A stretch of 64,000 nucleotides of DNA from Lusitaniella coriacea LEGE 07157 (GTDB taxonomy: Bacteria; Cyanobacteriota; Cyanobacteriia; Cyanobacteriales; Spirulinaceae), in assembly GCF_015207425.1 (NCBI RefSeq), contig NZ_JADEWZ010000008.1, positions 1-64,000 on the forward strand. The letters run 5' to 3'. Under the pieces are notes generated by a model, which made no database searches, was not told the DNA's origin, and saw only the letters and a list, made by a program, of their open reading frames with translations. Within the stretch, counting starts at the first letter, position 1, and every line of letters begins with the position of its first letter. The position numbers and the translations under genes are program-made. Below are positions 16,076 to 25,518 of the stretch, piece after piece.

Positions 16076-17935
16076 GTGGTTTCCTCAAGCATTTCCCCAA
16101 AAACCCCATCTGTCACTACTTCTTCTCGTCGTACTGGAGGGTTCGCCCTCATCGATAGCCTGAAGCGCCACGGCGTAAAACACATTTTTGGCTATCCCGG
16201 TGGCGCGATTCTGCCCATTTACGATGAATTGTATCGAGCCGAAGCCGAAGGAGGCATTCAACATATTCTGGTTAGACACGAGCAAGGTGCATCCCATGCT
16301 GCTGATGGATATGCGCGCGCTACAGGAAAAGTGGGGGTGTGCTTTGCAACCTCTGGTCCTGGCGCAACCAACCTCGTGACCGGAATTGCCACCGCGCACC
16401 TCGATTCGATTCCAATGGTCGTGGTGACGGGTCAGGTGACTCGCGCGGCGATTGGAACCGATGCCTTCCAAGAAACGGATATTTTTGGCATTACGCTGCC
16501 TCTGGTCAAGCATTCCTACGTAGTTCGCCGTCCTGAAGATATGGCGAGAATCGTGGCGGAGGCATTTCATTTAGCCAGTACGGGACGACCGGGCCCTGTT
16601 TTGATTGACGTGCCTAAAGATGTCGGCTTGCTGGAATGCGATTACATTCCTGTAGAACCGGGTAATGTGCAACTTCCGGGGTATCGTCCAACGATTAAGG
16701 GCAATCCCCGCCAAATTAATGCGGCGCTGCATTTGTTGCGAGAATCTCGCCAACCGTTATTGTACGTGGGTGGGGGCGCGATCGCGTCTGGGGCGCACGC
16801 TCAAGTTCAACAACTGGCTGAACATTTTAAAATTCCTGTGACCACAACCCTCATGGGATTGGGGGCGTTTGATGAGAAGCATCCTCTCTCTGTGAGTATG
16901 TTGGGGATGCACGGAACCGCCTACGCCAACTTTGCGGTGAGCGAATGCGACCTGTTGATCGCTGTGGGGGCGCGTTTTGACGATCGCGTAACGGGGAAAT
17001 TAGACGAGTTTGCCTCCCGTGCAAAAATCATTCACATCGATATCGACCCGGCGGAAGTGGGAAAAAATCGCGCCCCTGACGTTCCGATTGTGGGCGACGT
17101 GCGCTATGTTTTGGAGCAAATGCTTCAGCGCATCTCAGAGGCACAAATTCCCCGCAACACGACGGAAACGAGGGAATGGTTGGAGAGGATCGAACGCTGG
17201 CGCGAGGAATACCCTTTAACGATTCCCTGTCACGGGGACACCATTTCCCCCCAGGAAGCGATCGCGGAAATCGGACGACAGGCTCCCAATGCCTACTACA
17301 CAACGGATGTGGGTCAGCATCAAATGTGGGCGGCGCAGTTCATTCAATACGGCCCCAGGCGCTGGATTTCTAGTGGGGGCTTGGGGACGATGGGCTATGG
17401 AATGCCTGCTGCAATGGGCGTGCAAATGGCACTTCCAGACGAACAGGTGGTTTGTATTAGCGGCGATGCTAGCTTCCAGATGAATTTGCAAGAATTGGCA
17501 ACCCTCGCCCAGTACAATCTCAAGGTGAAGACGGCGATTATTAATAATGGCTGGCAGGGAATGGTGCGTCAATGGCAACAAGCCTTTTTTGGCGAACGCT
17601 ATTCCTCTTCTAATATGCAGACGGGAATGCCGGATTTTGTTCTGTTGGCGAAGGCGTTTGGGGTTAAAGGAATCGTAGTGCGCGATCGCGCGGAACTCAA
17701 GGACGCGATCGCCGAAATGCTCGCCCATGATGGCCCGGTTCTTTTGGATATCCACGTCACCAAAGACGAAAACTGCTACCCGATGATCGCCCCTGGGAAG
17801 AGTAACGCGCAAATGTTGGGACTTCCCCAGCGCAGCCAACTCGACCAAGCGATTGAGTTGATTTATTGCAGCAATTGTGGTGCCAAAAACCCCACGACGA
17901 ATAGCTTTTGTCCTGAATGCGGCACAAAGTTATAG
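16076..17935 (+). CDS. ilvB: acetolactate synthase large subunit with C-terminal zinc ribbon
   Basis: 619 aa from GTG 16076; no ATG lies upstream of the conserved core. It condenses pyruvate (or pyruvate plus 2-oxobutyrate) in branched-chain amino-acid synthesis, with ThDP, Mg and FAD. Visible features: [13 protein letters not shown], catalytic Glu69 (RHEQGA), the FAD domain around [15 protein letters not shown], and the ThDP motif starting [10 protein letters not shown]. The usual end ([10 protein letters not shown]) is followed by ~30 extra residues with four Cys (598, 601, 612, 615) in CxxC-x10-CxxC spacing, a zinc-ribbon pattern. The small subunit is not adjacent. A strong terminator follows. 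Confidence 0.95.
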   Translation: MVSSSISPKTPSVTTSSRRTGGFALIDSLKRHGVKHIFGYPGGAILPIYDELYRAEAEGGIQHILVRHEQGASHAADGYARATGKVGVCFATSGPGATNLVTGIATAHLDSIPMVVVTGQVTRAAIGTDAFQETDIFGITLPLVKHSYVVRRPEDMARIVAEAFHLASTGRPGPVLIDVPKDVGLLECDYIPVEPGNVQLPGYRPTIKGNPRQINAALHLLRESRQPLLYVGGGAIASGAHAQVQQLAEHFKIPVTTTLMGLGAFDEKHPLSVSMLGMHGTAYANFAVSECDLLIAVGARFDDRVTGKLDEFASRAKIIHIDIDPAEVGKNRAPDVPIVGDVRYVLEQMLQRISEAQIPRNTTETREWLERIERWREEYPLTIPCHGDTISPQEAIAEIGRQAPNAYYTTDVGQHQMWAAQFIQYGPRRWISSGGLGTMGYGMPAAMGVQMALPDEQVVCISGDASFQMNLQELATLAQYNLKVKTAIINNGWQGMVRQWQQAFFGERYSSSNMQTGMPDFVLLAKAFGVKGIVVRDRAELKDAIAEMLAHDGPVLLDIHVTKDENCYPMIAPGKSNAQMLGLPQRSQLDQAIELIYCSNCGAKNPTTNSFCPECGTKL

Positions 17936-17994
17936 CGTTTCGCCATCAGCTATCAGAAAAAATGAGGCGGTGGTAGCGCGTTAAATTGAGAGAG

Positions 17995-18023
17995 GGAGGA
18001 AATGACTTAATTTCCTCCTTTTT
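17995..18023 (+). terminator. intrinsic terminator after ilvB
   Basis: A perfect 9-bp stem GGAGGAAAT / ATTTCCTCC with loop GACTTA is followed by five T. Confidence 0.85.
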
Positions 18024-18162
18024 GGTTTGCCAGATAACCCATGCTTGAAGGGTGGATAAGTTATCTTAAGAAGCGCGCGGGTTTAGTTTTGATAAATTCG
18101 CAATTGCCCTTTCCTCCTGCCACCTGCCGTCAGGCGCTTATAACTGTTGATTGATAACTGAA

Positions 18163-19014
18163 ATGTATCCCATATTCACAGAATCTTTAAGTGTCGATAA
18201 AGTAACGATCGCGATCGCGGACTTACCACCATCTTTAGAAGGAACGAAAATCGTTCAACTGTCCGATCTTCACTACGACGGTCAGCGCCTTTCAGAAAAT
18301 TTGCTCCAAGATGCCATTGAGGCGAGCAATCAAGAAGAACCCGATTTAATTCTGCTCACCGGAGATTACATTACCGATAGCACCAAACCTATCGAACCCT
18401 TAGTTCTGCATCTCAAGCATTTGCGCAGTCGCTTGGGGATTTATGCCTGTTTGGGCAACCACGATGTGTATTATCCCAACTCTCGCAAGGCGGTTGTCGA
18501 AGCCATGACACGCATTGGCATTGAAGTTCTTTGGAACGCGATCGCGCATCCCCTCGGTGCCGAACTTCCCATCGTCGGACTAGCAGATTTTTGGTCGGGG
18601 GAATTTCGACCCACTCCCGTTTTCGCCCAACTCGATCCCAATGTCCCGCGAATCGTTCTTTCCCACAATCCCGATACTGCCGCAATCCTCAAAAAATGGC
18701 GCGTAGACCTGCAACTTTCCGGTCATACTCATGGCGGTCAAATTGCCCTCCCCGGCTGGGATTCAGCCCCTCTCATGCTCCAATCCTTACGTTCCCATCT
18801 GCACCCATCATTATGGGGTTTTGTGCCATTAATGAAAAAATGCGCGTGTGTTGTGAAGCACTGGGAATGGGGAAGGGGGTTGCATCAAATCGGTGACAAT
18901 CAACTGTATGTCAATCGCGGTTTGGGTAGCTATTTCCCTGGACGCTACGGCTGTCCTCCGGAGGTAACGGTAATGACTCTCGTTTGTCGGAGTTCAGAGT
19001 TACGCCTGATGTGA
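18163..19014 (+). CDS. metallophosphoesterase (YkuE-like)
   Basis: 283 aa from ATG 18163; TTG 18151 is an alternative. All five metal-binding motifs of the calcineurin-like fold are present: LSDLHYDG, LTGDYI, LGNHDVYY, LSHNPD and SGHTHGGQ. There is no signal peptide or membrane helix. It likely hydrolyses a phosphomonoester or diester; the substrate is unknown. Confidence 0.92.
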   Translation: MYPIFTESLSVDKVTIAIADLPPSLEGTKIVQLSDLHYDGQRLSENLLQDAIEASNQEEPDLILLTGDYITDSTKPIEPLVLHLKHLRSRLGIYACLGNHDVYYPNSRKAVVEAMTRIGIEVLWNAIAHPLGAELPIVGLADFWSGEFRPTPVFAQLDPNVPRIVLSHNPDTAAILKKWRVDLQLSGHTHGGQIALPGWDSAPLMLQSLRSHLHPSLWGFVPLMKKCACVVKHWEWGRGLHQIGDNQLYVNRGLGSYFPGRYGCPPEVTVMTLVCRSSELRLM

Positions 19015-19119
19015 ACACCCTAAAACCCTTGCTAGGGCGAGGACATAGGGAATAGTAAGAAGAAACAGCGATACGATAGGGGTTTGAGCGCCTAATCTTC
19101 GTTAGGTGTGAGTTATAAA
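19003..19119 (+). repeat. interspersed repeat family B, copy 2
   Basis: It starts at the stop of the metallophosphoesterase gene (GTTACGCCTGATGTGAACAC; the TGA stop codon is inside it), then CCCTAAAACCCTTGCTAGG. It ends near CGTTAGGTGTGAGTTATAAAT. It is collinear with 9632-9748. Confidence 0.7.
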
Positions 19120-19205
19120 TTTAGGGTTCAGAATTAAGACAGTGGGCAGTAGAGTTATATACAAACCTGTTAATCCATTACCCCACCTTCCGATTTTCAA
19201 CCTAG

Positions 19206-20303
19206 ATGTTAGAATTCCTCCGCTCAGACTTAATCGATCTTGCCGCTTATACGCCGCATCCGGGGGGGAAACCCAGCCATCCCGTGGATCGTCTCGACAC
19301 GAATGAAAGTCCCTTCGATTTGCCCAAAGACTTTAAGGAAAAGCTCGTTCAAGCTTACCAGGAGGGGATTGCAACCAATCGCTATCCTGATGGTTCTCAT
19401 GGTGAATTGAAGCGCGCGATCGCGCAATATGTTAACGAATCAGCAGGTTTAGAGAATGTTATCGATGCGAGTCGTATTTCTGTGGGAAATGGGTCAGACG
19501 AACTGATTCGATCCCTATTAATCGCCACCTGTGTGGGAAGCGACTGCTCGATTCTCGTCGCCACGCCAACTTTTTCCATGTACGGGATTCTCTCTCAAAC
19601 CCTCGGTATTCCCGTCAGCAGCGTCAGCCGTTCGGAAACTGATTTTTCGATTAATTTAGGGGAAGCGAAATATACGGTGGAGCGAAACCCCCTGATTCGC
19701 GTCGTGTTTGCGGTTCATCCCAACTCTCCCACTGCAAATCCTCTCACGCAAGCAGAGATCGAGTGGTTGAAGAGTTTGCCAGAACAAATTCTTGTGGTGA
19801 TTGACGAAGCCTACTTTGAATTCAGTCAAACTTCCGTCGTTCGCGAATTGGAAGAGCATCCCAATTGGGTCATTTTGCGCACCTTCTCCAAAGCATTTCG
19901 CCTTGCGTCCCTGCGAGTCGGTTACGCGATCGCGCACCCGGATGTAACTGCAACCCTAGAAAAAATTCGCCTCCCCTACAATCTTCCCAGTTTCTCGCAA
20001 ATTGCCGCCCAACTCGCCCTCGAAAATCGCGACTCTCTCCTTACAGTTATCCCCGAACTCTTAAAAGAGCGCGATCGGCTGTTTGCTGCCTTTTCTAGCC
20101 ACCCAAACCTACAAGTATGGGCTAGCAGCGCAAATTTTCTTTATCTACGTCCTCGAAGCCCTCAGCTCTCTCTGGCAAAATGGGTGGAAACTCTCAAAAG
20201 CAAAGGAACCCTCATTCGCCACACCGGAGGTGGCTTGCGCGTTACCGTGGGGACACCAGAGGAGAACGACCGAACCCTCGAACGTTTTCAAGCATTAAAA
20301 TAA
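19206..20303 (+). CDS. hisC: histidinol-phosphate aminotransferase
   Basis: 365 aa, usual length. PLP-dependent fold-type I enzyme converting imidazole-acetol phosphate to histidinol phosphate with glutamate. Visible: [10 protein letters not shown] (31-40), NRYPDG, the PLP-contact GNGSDEL (95-100), NSPTAN (173-178), [10 protein letters not shown] and Schiff-base Lys229 in [16 protein letters not shown]. Start ATG 19206. Single gene, not in a his cluster, as usual in cyanobacteria. Confidence 0.93.
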   Translation: MLEFLRSDLIDLAAYTPHPGGKPSHPVDRLDTNESPFDLPKDFKEKLVQAYQEGIATNRYPDGSHGELKRAIAQYVNESAGLENVIDASRISVGNGSDELIRSLLIATCVGSDCSILVATPTFSMYGILSQTLGIPVSSVSRSETDFSINLGEAKYTVERNPLIRVVFAVHPNSPTANPLTQAEIEWLKSLPEQILVVIDEAYFEFSQTSVVRELEEHPNWVILRTFSKAFRLASLRVGYAIAHPDVTATLEKIRLPYNLPSFSQIAAQLALENRDSLLTVIPELLKERDRLFAAFSSHPNLQVWASSANFLYLRPRSPQLSLAKWVETLKSKGTLIRHTGGGLRVTVGTPEENDRTLERFQALK

Positions 20304-20358
20304 TTGTGAGAGCGCGCCGCAAAGACGCGGGTACACGGAAGGGCGATATTCAGAATAT

Positions 20359-20383
20359 TTCTAGATAGTTACACTATCTAGAA
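20359..20383. promoter_or_regulatory. perfect 10-bp inverted repeat upstream of the nucleotidyltransferase pair
   Basis: TTCTAGATAG-TTACA-CTATCTAGAA. It lies 70 bp before ATG 20453 and is not followed by a T-run on either strand, so an operator is more likely than a terminator. Confidence 0.55.
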
Positions 20384-20452
20384 TGTAGCTACATACCGCT
20401 ATACTTTGACCAAGAGATTCTGCTCAAAACTCGTTATGCTTTTGTTTTAACT

Positions 20453-20989
20453 ATGCGCTCAACCGTCGATCCTGAAAAGATAGAGCAGCTTATGAGCATT
20501 TTGGGTAGAGAAGCTCGTGGTGCAGGCTGCGTGTACTTCACTGGAGGTGCTAGTGCTTTGCTTATTGGATGGCGGAATGCGACTGTTGATATTGATATTC
20601 GCTTAGATCCTGAACCACCAGGTATCTTCCAAGCCATTGCCAAACTCAAACAAGATTTGAATATCAATATTGAATTGGCTTCTCCACAAGATTTTCTGCC
20701 ACCGCTGCCAGGATGGCGCGATAGAAGCTTATTTATTGGAAAGCGAGGTCAGGTTTCATTTTACCACTATGATTTTACAGCCCAAGCACTTTTTAAGCTA
20801 TCAAGGGGATACGATCGTGACATTAATGATGTTCTAGCTATGTATTCACAGGGATTATTCTTACTAAAAAATTTGCGTGATTGTTTTGAGGCTATTGAAC
20901 CTGAATTAATTCGTTTTCCTTCTATTAATCCTGAGATTCTAAAAGGTAGGTTAAATGAGTTCATTGAAAAAGCGTTATCAGAGGAATAA
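20453..20989 (+). CDS. DUF6036/AbiEii-type nucleotidyltransferase
   Basis: 178 aa. The minimal nucleotidyltransferase signature is FTGGASALLIG followed by TVDIDIRL (GG...DxD), with the RDIND segment later. This resembles AbiEii/MenT toxins of type IV toxin-antitoxin systems and related DUF6036 proteins. The gene is noticeably AT-rich and poor in HIP1 sites compared with its neighbours, suggesting transfer. It is followed after 2 bp by a small gene. Toxicity is inference. Confidence 0.75.
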   Translation: MRSTVDPEKIEQLMSILGREARGAGCVYFTGGASALLIGWRNATVDIDIRLDPEPPGIFQAIAKLKQDLNINIELASPQDFLPPLPGWRDRSLFIGKRGQVSFYHYDFTAQALFKLSRGYDRDINDVLAMYSQGLFLLKNLRDCFEAIEPELIRFPSINPEILKGRLNEFIEKALSEE

Positions 20990-20991
20990 CT

Positions 20992-21273
20992 ATGGATATA
21001 AAGGAATTGCCAGGAGCAGAATTAATCTTGCCCGGACTTGAAGATCTGCATAATGGTGAATCTAAAACGGTTGGAGCATTGCTAATTGCAATCGCCTCAA
21101 AGCGCTTGACTGAAGCAGGCTTAGATTTCCCCAAGAATTCTTTAATTCCAGAACCAGAACTAGCACTATATAACAGTTTACAGAATGAATGGGATGATGC
21201 TTATTCTTATTACAATGCTCTACTAAGTAGCCTCAACAGTTTTTGCAACGCACTCGAGTTAAACCGCATCTAG
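20992..21273 (+). CDS. small protein paired with the nucleotidyltransferase (putative antitoxin)
   Basis: 93 aa, acidic, predicted helical, no recognised domain. It begins 2 bp after the nucleotidyltransferase stop, so the two are surely co-expressed. In known nucleotidyltransferase modules the partner is an antitoxin or a HEPN protein. No HEPN RxxxxH motif is visible here, so its role is open. Confidence 0.65.
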   Translation: MDIKELPGAELILPGLEDLHNGESKTVGALLIAIASKRLTEAGLDFPKNSLIPEPELALYNSLQNEWDDAYSYYNALLSSLNSFCNALELNRI

Positions 21274-21415
21274 GTTGAGAACGAAGCAATAAGATTTTGA
21301 TAATCATTTATCAATAAATTGAAGTTGGGGAGTCGGGAAGAGGGAATAGAATAAAAGCATTACCCATTATCCAAAGAATAATGATCGCCGCCACAGCTAT
21401 CTCTCAACATACAAG

Positions 21416-21432
21416 GGTGGGCAATGCCCACC
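21416..21432. repeat. short palindromic repeat GGTGGGC-aat-GCCCACC
   Basis: A 7-bp perfect stem, a common cyanobacterial intergenic palindrome. Related GGTGGG/CCCACC sequences occur near 32799-32910. Confidence 0.6.
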
Positions 21433-21502
21433 AGCGTTAAATCAATGCCATTCATCTTGAGATAACTTGGTCTATTAGCCAAGAACTTGAGTTTTTGGTG
21501 GG

Positions 21503-22690
21503 TTGACGAAACACCCCATTCACGTTAATGAAGTGACCGTAGAATCCAATCAACCCATTCTCGTCTCAATCGTTCCCAATCTTTTGGGGGGTGAGGGTCA
21601 TATTATCGACTATCACAAATCCGTCGCGCAGGCGGCAAACCTTTTGGGATGGGAGCATTGCGTTGTTTGCGTTCCCGATGCAAAGGTGAAGGAATTACCG
21701 GACAATTGGTATGGGGAACTCAGAGGAGGCGATTTAGAAGCAGAGGGGAACCTTTGGGAAAAATTAACGCGTGTTCGCCAATCCTTACAATTAGGACATT
21801 CGATTGCCGAATTTATTAAAGGACAAATTGCAACCCAATCGCGCCCCACAATTATTTTTCTCGAACGCTTCATCCACCTGCAATTATTCTCCCTCGCGAT
21901 CGCGCTCCTTCTCCTCCCTCGTCAAAATCTTTCCGTTTGGATTCTCTACCGCCGCGATACGCACCGCAGCAAAACCCGATGGATTTATAAAGGTCTGAAT
22001 AAACTTATTAAAACCCTGCTTCCTCCCCAACAGTTTCACCTACTTGCTGATAGCGAACCCTTGGGCGAATCTTTATCTAACTACTTTGAAGAAACCGTAA
22101 CGGTGATGCCCATTCCCCATACCGATATAACGCATCGCGATCGATTTCCCAGAAAGAATAATGAAATTATCTGTTGGTGGTCGGGCCCTCCACGGGAAGA
22201 AAAGGGATGGGAAGTTATTAAACAATTAGCGAGTTATTCTTCGTCACTCCCCCAGAAAATTTGTATTGTCGCCGCTCAAAGTTCTAAATTGGGCGAATGT
22301 CAGGGCAGCATTGCGATTCGGTTGGTTGAAGATAACTTAGCGCGATCGGACTATTTAAAATGGATGAATACCTGCGATTTCATTCTCCTCCCCTACGATT
22401 CTGTTGCCTATCGTGAAAGAACGTCCGGAATTTTTACAGAGTGTATTATTGCCGGAAAAACTCCCCTCGTCACGGCAAAAACTTGGATGGCAAAAGAGTT
22501 ATCTAAATACGATCTTAAAGAGTCAATTCTCTCTTGGGACGATCTATCAGAAATTATTCAAAAAATAGTGTTTATTGAAAATAATTCAGAGTCAAAGAAA
22601 AAACTTTATTTGATGCAACAGGAATATCTCGCGTTACATAACCTTAAAAGTTACGCAAAAACCATGCAAGAAATCGGTCGCTTTTGGTGA
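21503..22690 (+). CDS. glycosyltransferase-like protein (GT4-like C-terminus)
   Basis: 395 aa from TTG 21503. The start is uncertain; GTG 21533 is an alternative and no ATG fits. The N-terminal half has IVPNLLGGEGHIIDYHKS, then a hydrophobic pair of strands. The C-terminal half has WWSGPPREEKGW and DFILLPYDSVAYRERTSGIFTE-type sequence, resembling the donor-binding EXE-like region of GT-B enzymes (E in TSGIFTECI). It likely transfers a sugar in envelope or exopolysaccharide synthesis; donor unknown. Isolated gene. Confidence 0.75.
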   Translation: MTKHPIHVNEVTVESNQPILVSIVPNLLGGEGHIIDYHKSVAQAANLLGWEHCVVCVPDAKVKELPDNWYGELRGGDLEAEGNLWEKLTRVRQSLQLGHSIAEFIKGQIATQSRPTIIFLERFIHLQLFSLAIALLLLPRQNLSVWILYRRDTHRSKTRWIYKGLNKLIKTLLPPQQFHLLADSEPLGESLSNYFEETVTVMPIPHTDITHRDRFPRKNNEIICWWSGPPREEKGWEVIKQLASYSSSLPQKICIVAAQSSKLGECQGSIAIRLVEDNLARSDYLKWMNTCDFILLPYDSVAYRERTSGIFTECIIAGKTPLVTAKTWMAKELSKYDLKESILSWDDLSEIIQKIVFIENNSESKKKLYLMQQEYLALHNLKSYAKTMQEIGRFW

Positions 22691-22787
22691 AGAATGGAAT
22701 AATCTGCGTGTCGCGCTAGCAATAGAATACTCGTATTTGGTAGGATTACCCCTATATCGGTCAACACAGTCACTTCGGGAGTGTCAA

Positions 22788-23462
22788 ATGACAGAACAAG
22801 CATTTTTAGCTCAACTCAACGCAATTATCGAACAGAGCCATCTACTCAAGCATCCCTTCTATCAAATGTGGAATGAAGGCAAATTGTCCTTGACAATGTT
22901 GCAAGAATATGCAAAAGAATATTACCTGCAAGTGCATCATTTCCCCACCTACGTCAGTGCAACCCACGCCGCTTGCGATGACATCAATATTCGCAAAATG
23001 CTCTTAGAAAACTTGATTGAAGAAGAACGGGGAAATGCTCACCACCCCGAACTATGGTTGCGCTTTGCTGAAGGATTGGGCGTTGAACGTACCGAAGTTT
23101 TAGAGCGAGACTACCACGAAAAAACTCGCGAATCCGTGTGCGCCCTTAAAATCTTAGCCCGCAGCGAAGAACCGGAAAAAGGTTTAGCTGCCCTCTACGC
23201 TTACGAATCTCAAATTCCTGAAGTTTCCACCACAAAAATCGCTGGATTACAGGAATTTTACGGCATTGACACCGACGAAGCCCTCTCCTTCTTCCGCGTC
23301 CACGAAGTCGCAGACGAAGTTCACTCCCAAGCTACCCAAGCTGCACTCGTCCAACTGTGTCAAACCGACGAACAAAAACAGCACGCCCTAGAATCTACCC
23401 AAAAAGCGGTTGACGCTCTCAACTTGCTCCTCGATGGCGTTTACGAAACCCATTGCCAGTAG
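22788..23462 (+). CDS. CADD family (TenA/PqqC-like) iron-dependent enzyme
   Basis: 224 aa from ATG 22788, with CGGGAG just upstream; the longer frame from 22737 has no such signal. All-helical haem-oxygenase-like fold with candidate iron ligands in ENLIEEERGNAHH and near the end (RVHEVADEVHSQAT). The family includes chlamydial CADD (CT610), reported as a self-sacrificing p-aminobenzoate synthase; cyanobacterial homologues are annotated as putative folate-metabolism proteins. That role here is inference from family. Confidence 0.82.
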   Translation: MTEQAFLAQLNAIIEQSHLLKHPFYQMWNEGKLSLTMLQEYAKEYYLQVHHFPTYVSATHAACDDINIRKMLLENLIEEERGNAHHPELWLRFAEGLGVERTEVLERDYHEKTRESVCALKILARSEEPEKGLAALYAYESQIPEVSTTKIAGLQEFYGIDTDEALSFFRVHEVADEVHSQATQAALVQLCQTDEQKQHALESTQKAVDALNLLLDGVYETHCQ

Positions 23463-23508
23463 GGTTTGGGGTTCCCTTTCCCTTTTTCGAGTGCTAATCT
23501 CAATAAAA

Positions 23509-23546
23509 AACCTCCTAGCATCGTTTTGCAGGAGGTTTCGTTTTTC
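23509..23546 (+). terminator. intrinsic terminator after the CADD gene (possibly bidirectional)
   Basis: AACCTCCT / AGGAGGTT stem with a 13-base loop. It is followed by TCGTTTTT and preceded by AAAAAA, so it may also work for the convergent gene. Confidence 0.8.
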
Positions 23547-23580
23547 CATAAATATTGTTCACTTGGATTGAGTTCTAGTC

Positions 23581-23596
23581 GTACGCGATCGCGTAC
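23581..23596. other. 16-bp perfect palindrome centred on a HIP1 octamer
   Basis: GTACGCGATCGCGTAC is self-complementary over 16 bp. It lies in the convergent gap and probably has no regulatory meaning beyond HIP1. Confidence 0.4.
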
Positions 23597-23646
23597 TTGG
23601 TAGAAAAACAACTATAAAATCGCTTGAGGGCAATTAGGGCAAGGGT

Positions 23647-24495
23647 CTAGTCTAATCCAAGTTGTTGTTTTAGGGCTTTGGGGACTTCGTGGGCTTTGTC
23701 TAGATTTTTTACGTTTTCCCAATTAGTGTACTCGTTCCATTGGATATTTTCGAGGGTAGCGCCGTACAAGTCTGCGCAATGGAGATCTGCACTATTAAGG
23801 TTTGCAGCACTAGGGTTTGCGCAACAGAAGTCAGCATCTACAAGATTTGCGCCATAGAGTTGAGCAAGATTGAGGTTTGCACTACTGAGGTCTGCACCAC
23901 TGAGGTCTGCACCACTGAGGTCTGAACCACTGAGGTCTGAACCACTGAGGTCTGAACCACTGAGGTCTGAACCACTGAGCTGAGTAAGAAAGAAGTTTGC
24001 GCTACCGAGCTGAGCGCCACTGAGGTTAGCACTTCGCAATAGCTCAGGTGAAGCAAAGTGATGTTGAACCAACCCTGCTTCAATCAAAAATATTGTTAGT
24101 TGCTGATTGCGCTTTGAGTCCAGCTCTCTAATAGCAGTTAACGTTAGCGCTCTTGCTGCTTGGGCAGTAGGTTCATCGTGGCTCTTACTCAACAACTCCT
24201 TGTCAACTAGCAGTACTGTCATTTGCTGGAGATAATTTCTGAGGGTTTCTTGCCTCTGGGTTTCTTCCTGCTTCCTTGTGTTTTCCTGTTCTAATCGCTC
24301 CTCTCTGTCCCGTTTTTGCTCTTCTAGTTTCTTAGTGACATTTTGGGCAATATAAAGTAAGACACACGGGGTTCCCAGAGAAGTTAGAACTCGAAGCCAC
24401 TGATAGAATGTTGGGTCGTCTATCAAATGCCATAACCAATTAACCGCAGCAGCAATAGATTCTATAACACTGAAAAACACTGCTAATCCCCCCAA
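23647..24495 (-). CDS. membrane-anchored pentapeptide repeat protein
   Basis: 282 aa. One N-terminal hydrophobic segment (about 30-50), a charged coiled-coil (about 50-95, EEQKRDREERLEQE), a helical linker, then A(D/N)LxX pentapeptide repeats (about 150-255). These include four near-identical GSDLS units encoded by a 15-bp tandem DNA repeat (about 23880-23980). Pentapeptide repeats form a right-handed quadrilateral beta-helix; function varies. Start ATG 24495. Confidence 0.85.
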   Translation of the reverse strand: MGGLAVFFSVIESIAAAVNWLWHLIDDPTFYQWLRVLTSLGTPCVLLYIAQNVTKKLEEQKRDREERLEQENTRKQEETQRQETLRNYLQQMTVLLVDKELLSKSHDEPTAQAARALTLTAIRELDSKRNQQLTIFLIEAGLVQHHFASPELLRSANLSGAQLGSANFFLTQLSGSDLSGSDLSGSDLSGSDLSGADLSGADLSSANLNLAQLYGANLVDADFCCANPSAANLNSADLHCADLYGATLENIQWNEYTNWENVKNLDKAHEVPKALKQQLGLD

Positions 24496-24610
24496 CAGAG
24501 TCCATGATCAATTACTTTAGCAATTTGAATAGGGAAATTGAGTACGTTTACTCTATACTTGTGACGACTCGAACACGTGGTGGGATAGTATTTTACGCTT
24601 TGCAATAGTG

Positions 24611-25435
24611 TTACTCCCTATTCAATCGCCGCACCTCCTCTACAGGCAAACTCAACGCTTCAGCAACCTGTTCTGTGGTCAAACCCATTCCTAGCAACTT
24701 GGGAACTGCTTCTCGCCGTGCTTGGGCTTCTTCGTCTCTTTCGCGTTCGGCTTGTTCAGCCCATTCGCCCCCTGTTAACAAAAGATTCCCCTCGCTATCC
24801 CACCAGCGTAACCAACGTTGGGTTTGATTTTGGTAGCTCCCTTCCCACAAACCCAATTCCACCCCCATCGACTCGATAGGATAATGCCCTCGTTCGTTGA
24901 CCTCTAAAGGTTGATAGGAACCGCCCGCAAGCCGAAACACTTCCAACCGTTCGGTTTTAATTTCATAAATCCCGTAGTAGGGAATTCGCATAATTTGCTC
25001 GTAAATCCAAAATTTTCCAGGTTTGGTTCTCTCGCTCTTATCCCAGGAAATCGGGGTGGTATCCCGTTCTTCAGAACCATCCCCAGAGGCAAATTCCAAG
25101 GCAATCGACGGCGCGATGAACTCCCGCCATAGGACGTAAGAATGGCGAATGTCACCGTCGAACTTGGGCGGGACTCTCGGCACGTAAAACCAGTCTGGGG
25201 ATTCTGCACCGCGTTCGGGGGGGTCGGTTTGTCGCCAATAAATTCCGCAGTCCTGGCCCACTGCGTACTGTCCGTCAGGGTGCAAACGCTGCAAAACCGA
25301 ACCGATGGAGTCGGTGAGGAGGATGCTTTGGGGATGTTCTTGAAAATTTTTCACAAATTCTCCGTTTTCCTCCGGCAGTTGCGTATGGTCGGGGAAAGGG
25401 GCAGGCAGTACAATGCGGGGTGGGCTGGTTGTCAT
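24611..25435 (-). CDS. Uma2 family (PD-(D/E)XK nuclease-like) protein
   Basis: 274 aa from ATG 25435 (MTTSPPRIVLPAPFPDHTQL). The longer frame to 25549 overlaps the divergent nnr gene and is rejected. SPDWFYVPRVPP supplies the PD, and IALEFASGDGSEERDTTP is the acidic strand of the nuclease fold. YYGIYEIKTERLEVFRLAGG and the charged C-terminal helix (WAEQAERERDEEAQARREAV) are typical of the cyanobacterial Uma2/DUF820 expansion. Role unknown. Confidence 0.88.
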   Translation of the reverse strand: MTTSPPRIVLPAPFPDHTQLPEENGEFVKNFQEHPQSILLTDSIGSVLQRLHPDGQYAVGQDCGIYWRQTDPPERGAESPDWFYVPRVPPKFDGDIRHSYVLWREFIAPSIALEFASGDGSEERDTTPISWDKSERTKPGKFWIYEQIMRIPYYGIYEIKTERLEVFRLAGGSYQPLEVNERGHYPIESMGVELGLWEGSYQNQTQRWLRWWDSEGNLLLTGGEWAEQAERERDEEAQARREAVPKLLGMGLTTEQVAEALSLPVEEVRRLNRE

Positions 25436-25518
25436 CTCAGTAGGGGGAGATTTGGAGTTAAGCAAAAGAAGCAGCAATTTTAACTCTATCTTGCCAAATC
25501 TATATTGGATCGAGCGCA

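Noticed and set aside
21416-21432. GGTGGGCAATGCCCACC as an operator for the glycosyltransferase gene
   Set aside because: Similar palindromes recur near unrelated genes in the window, so a dispersed repeat is more likely.
23740-24083. Frames of repeated VCTTE / VVQTS units on both strands
   Set aside because: They are other-frame readings of the 15-bp repeats coding for GSDLS in the pentapeptide protein.
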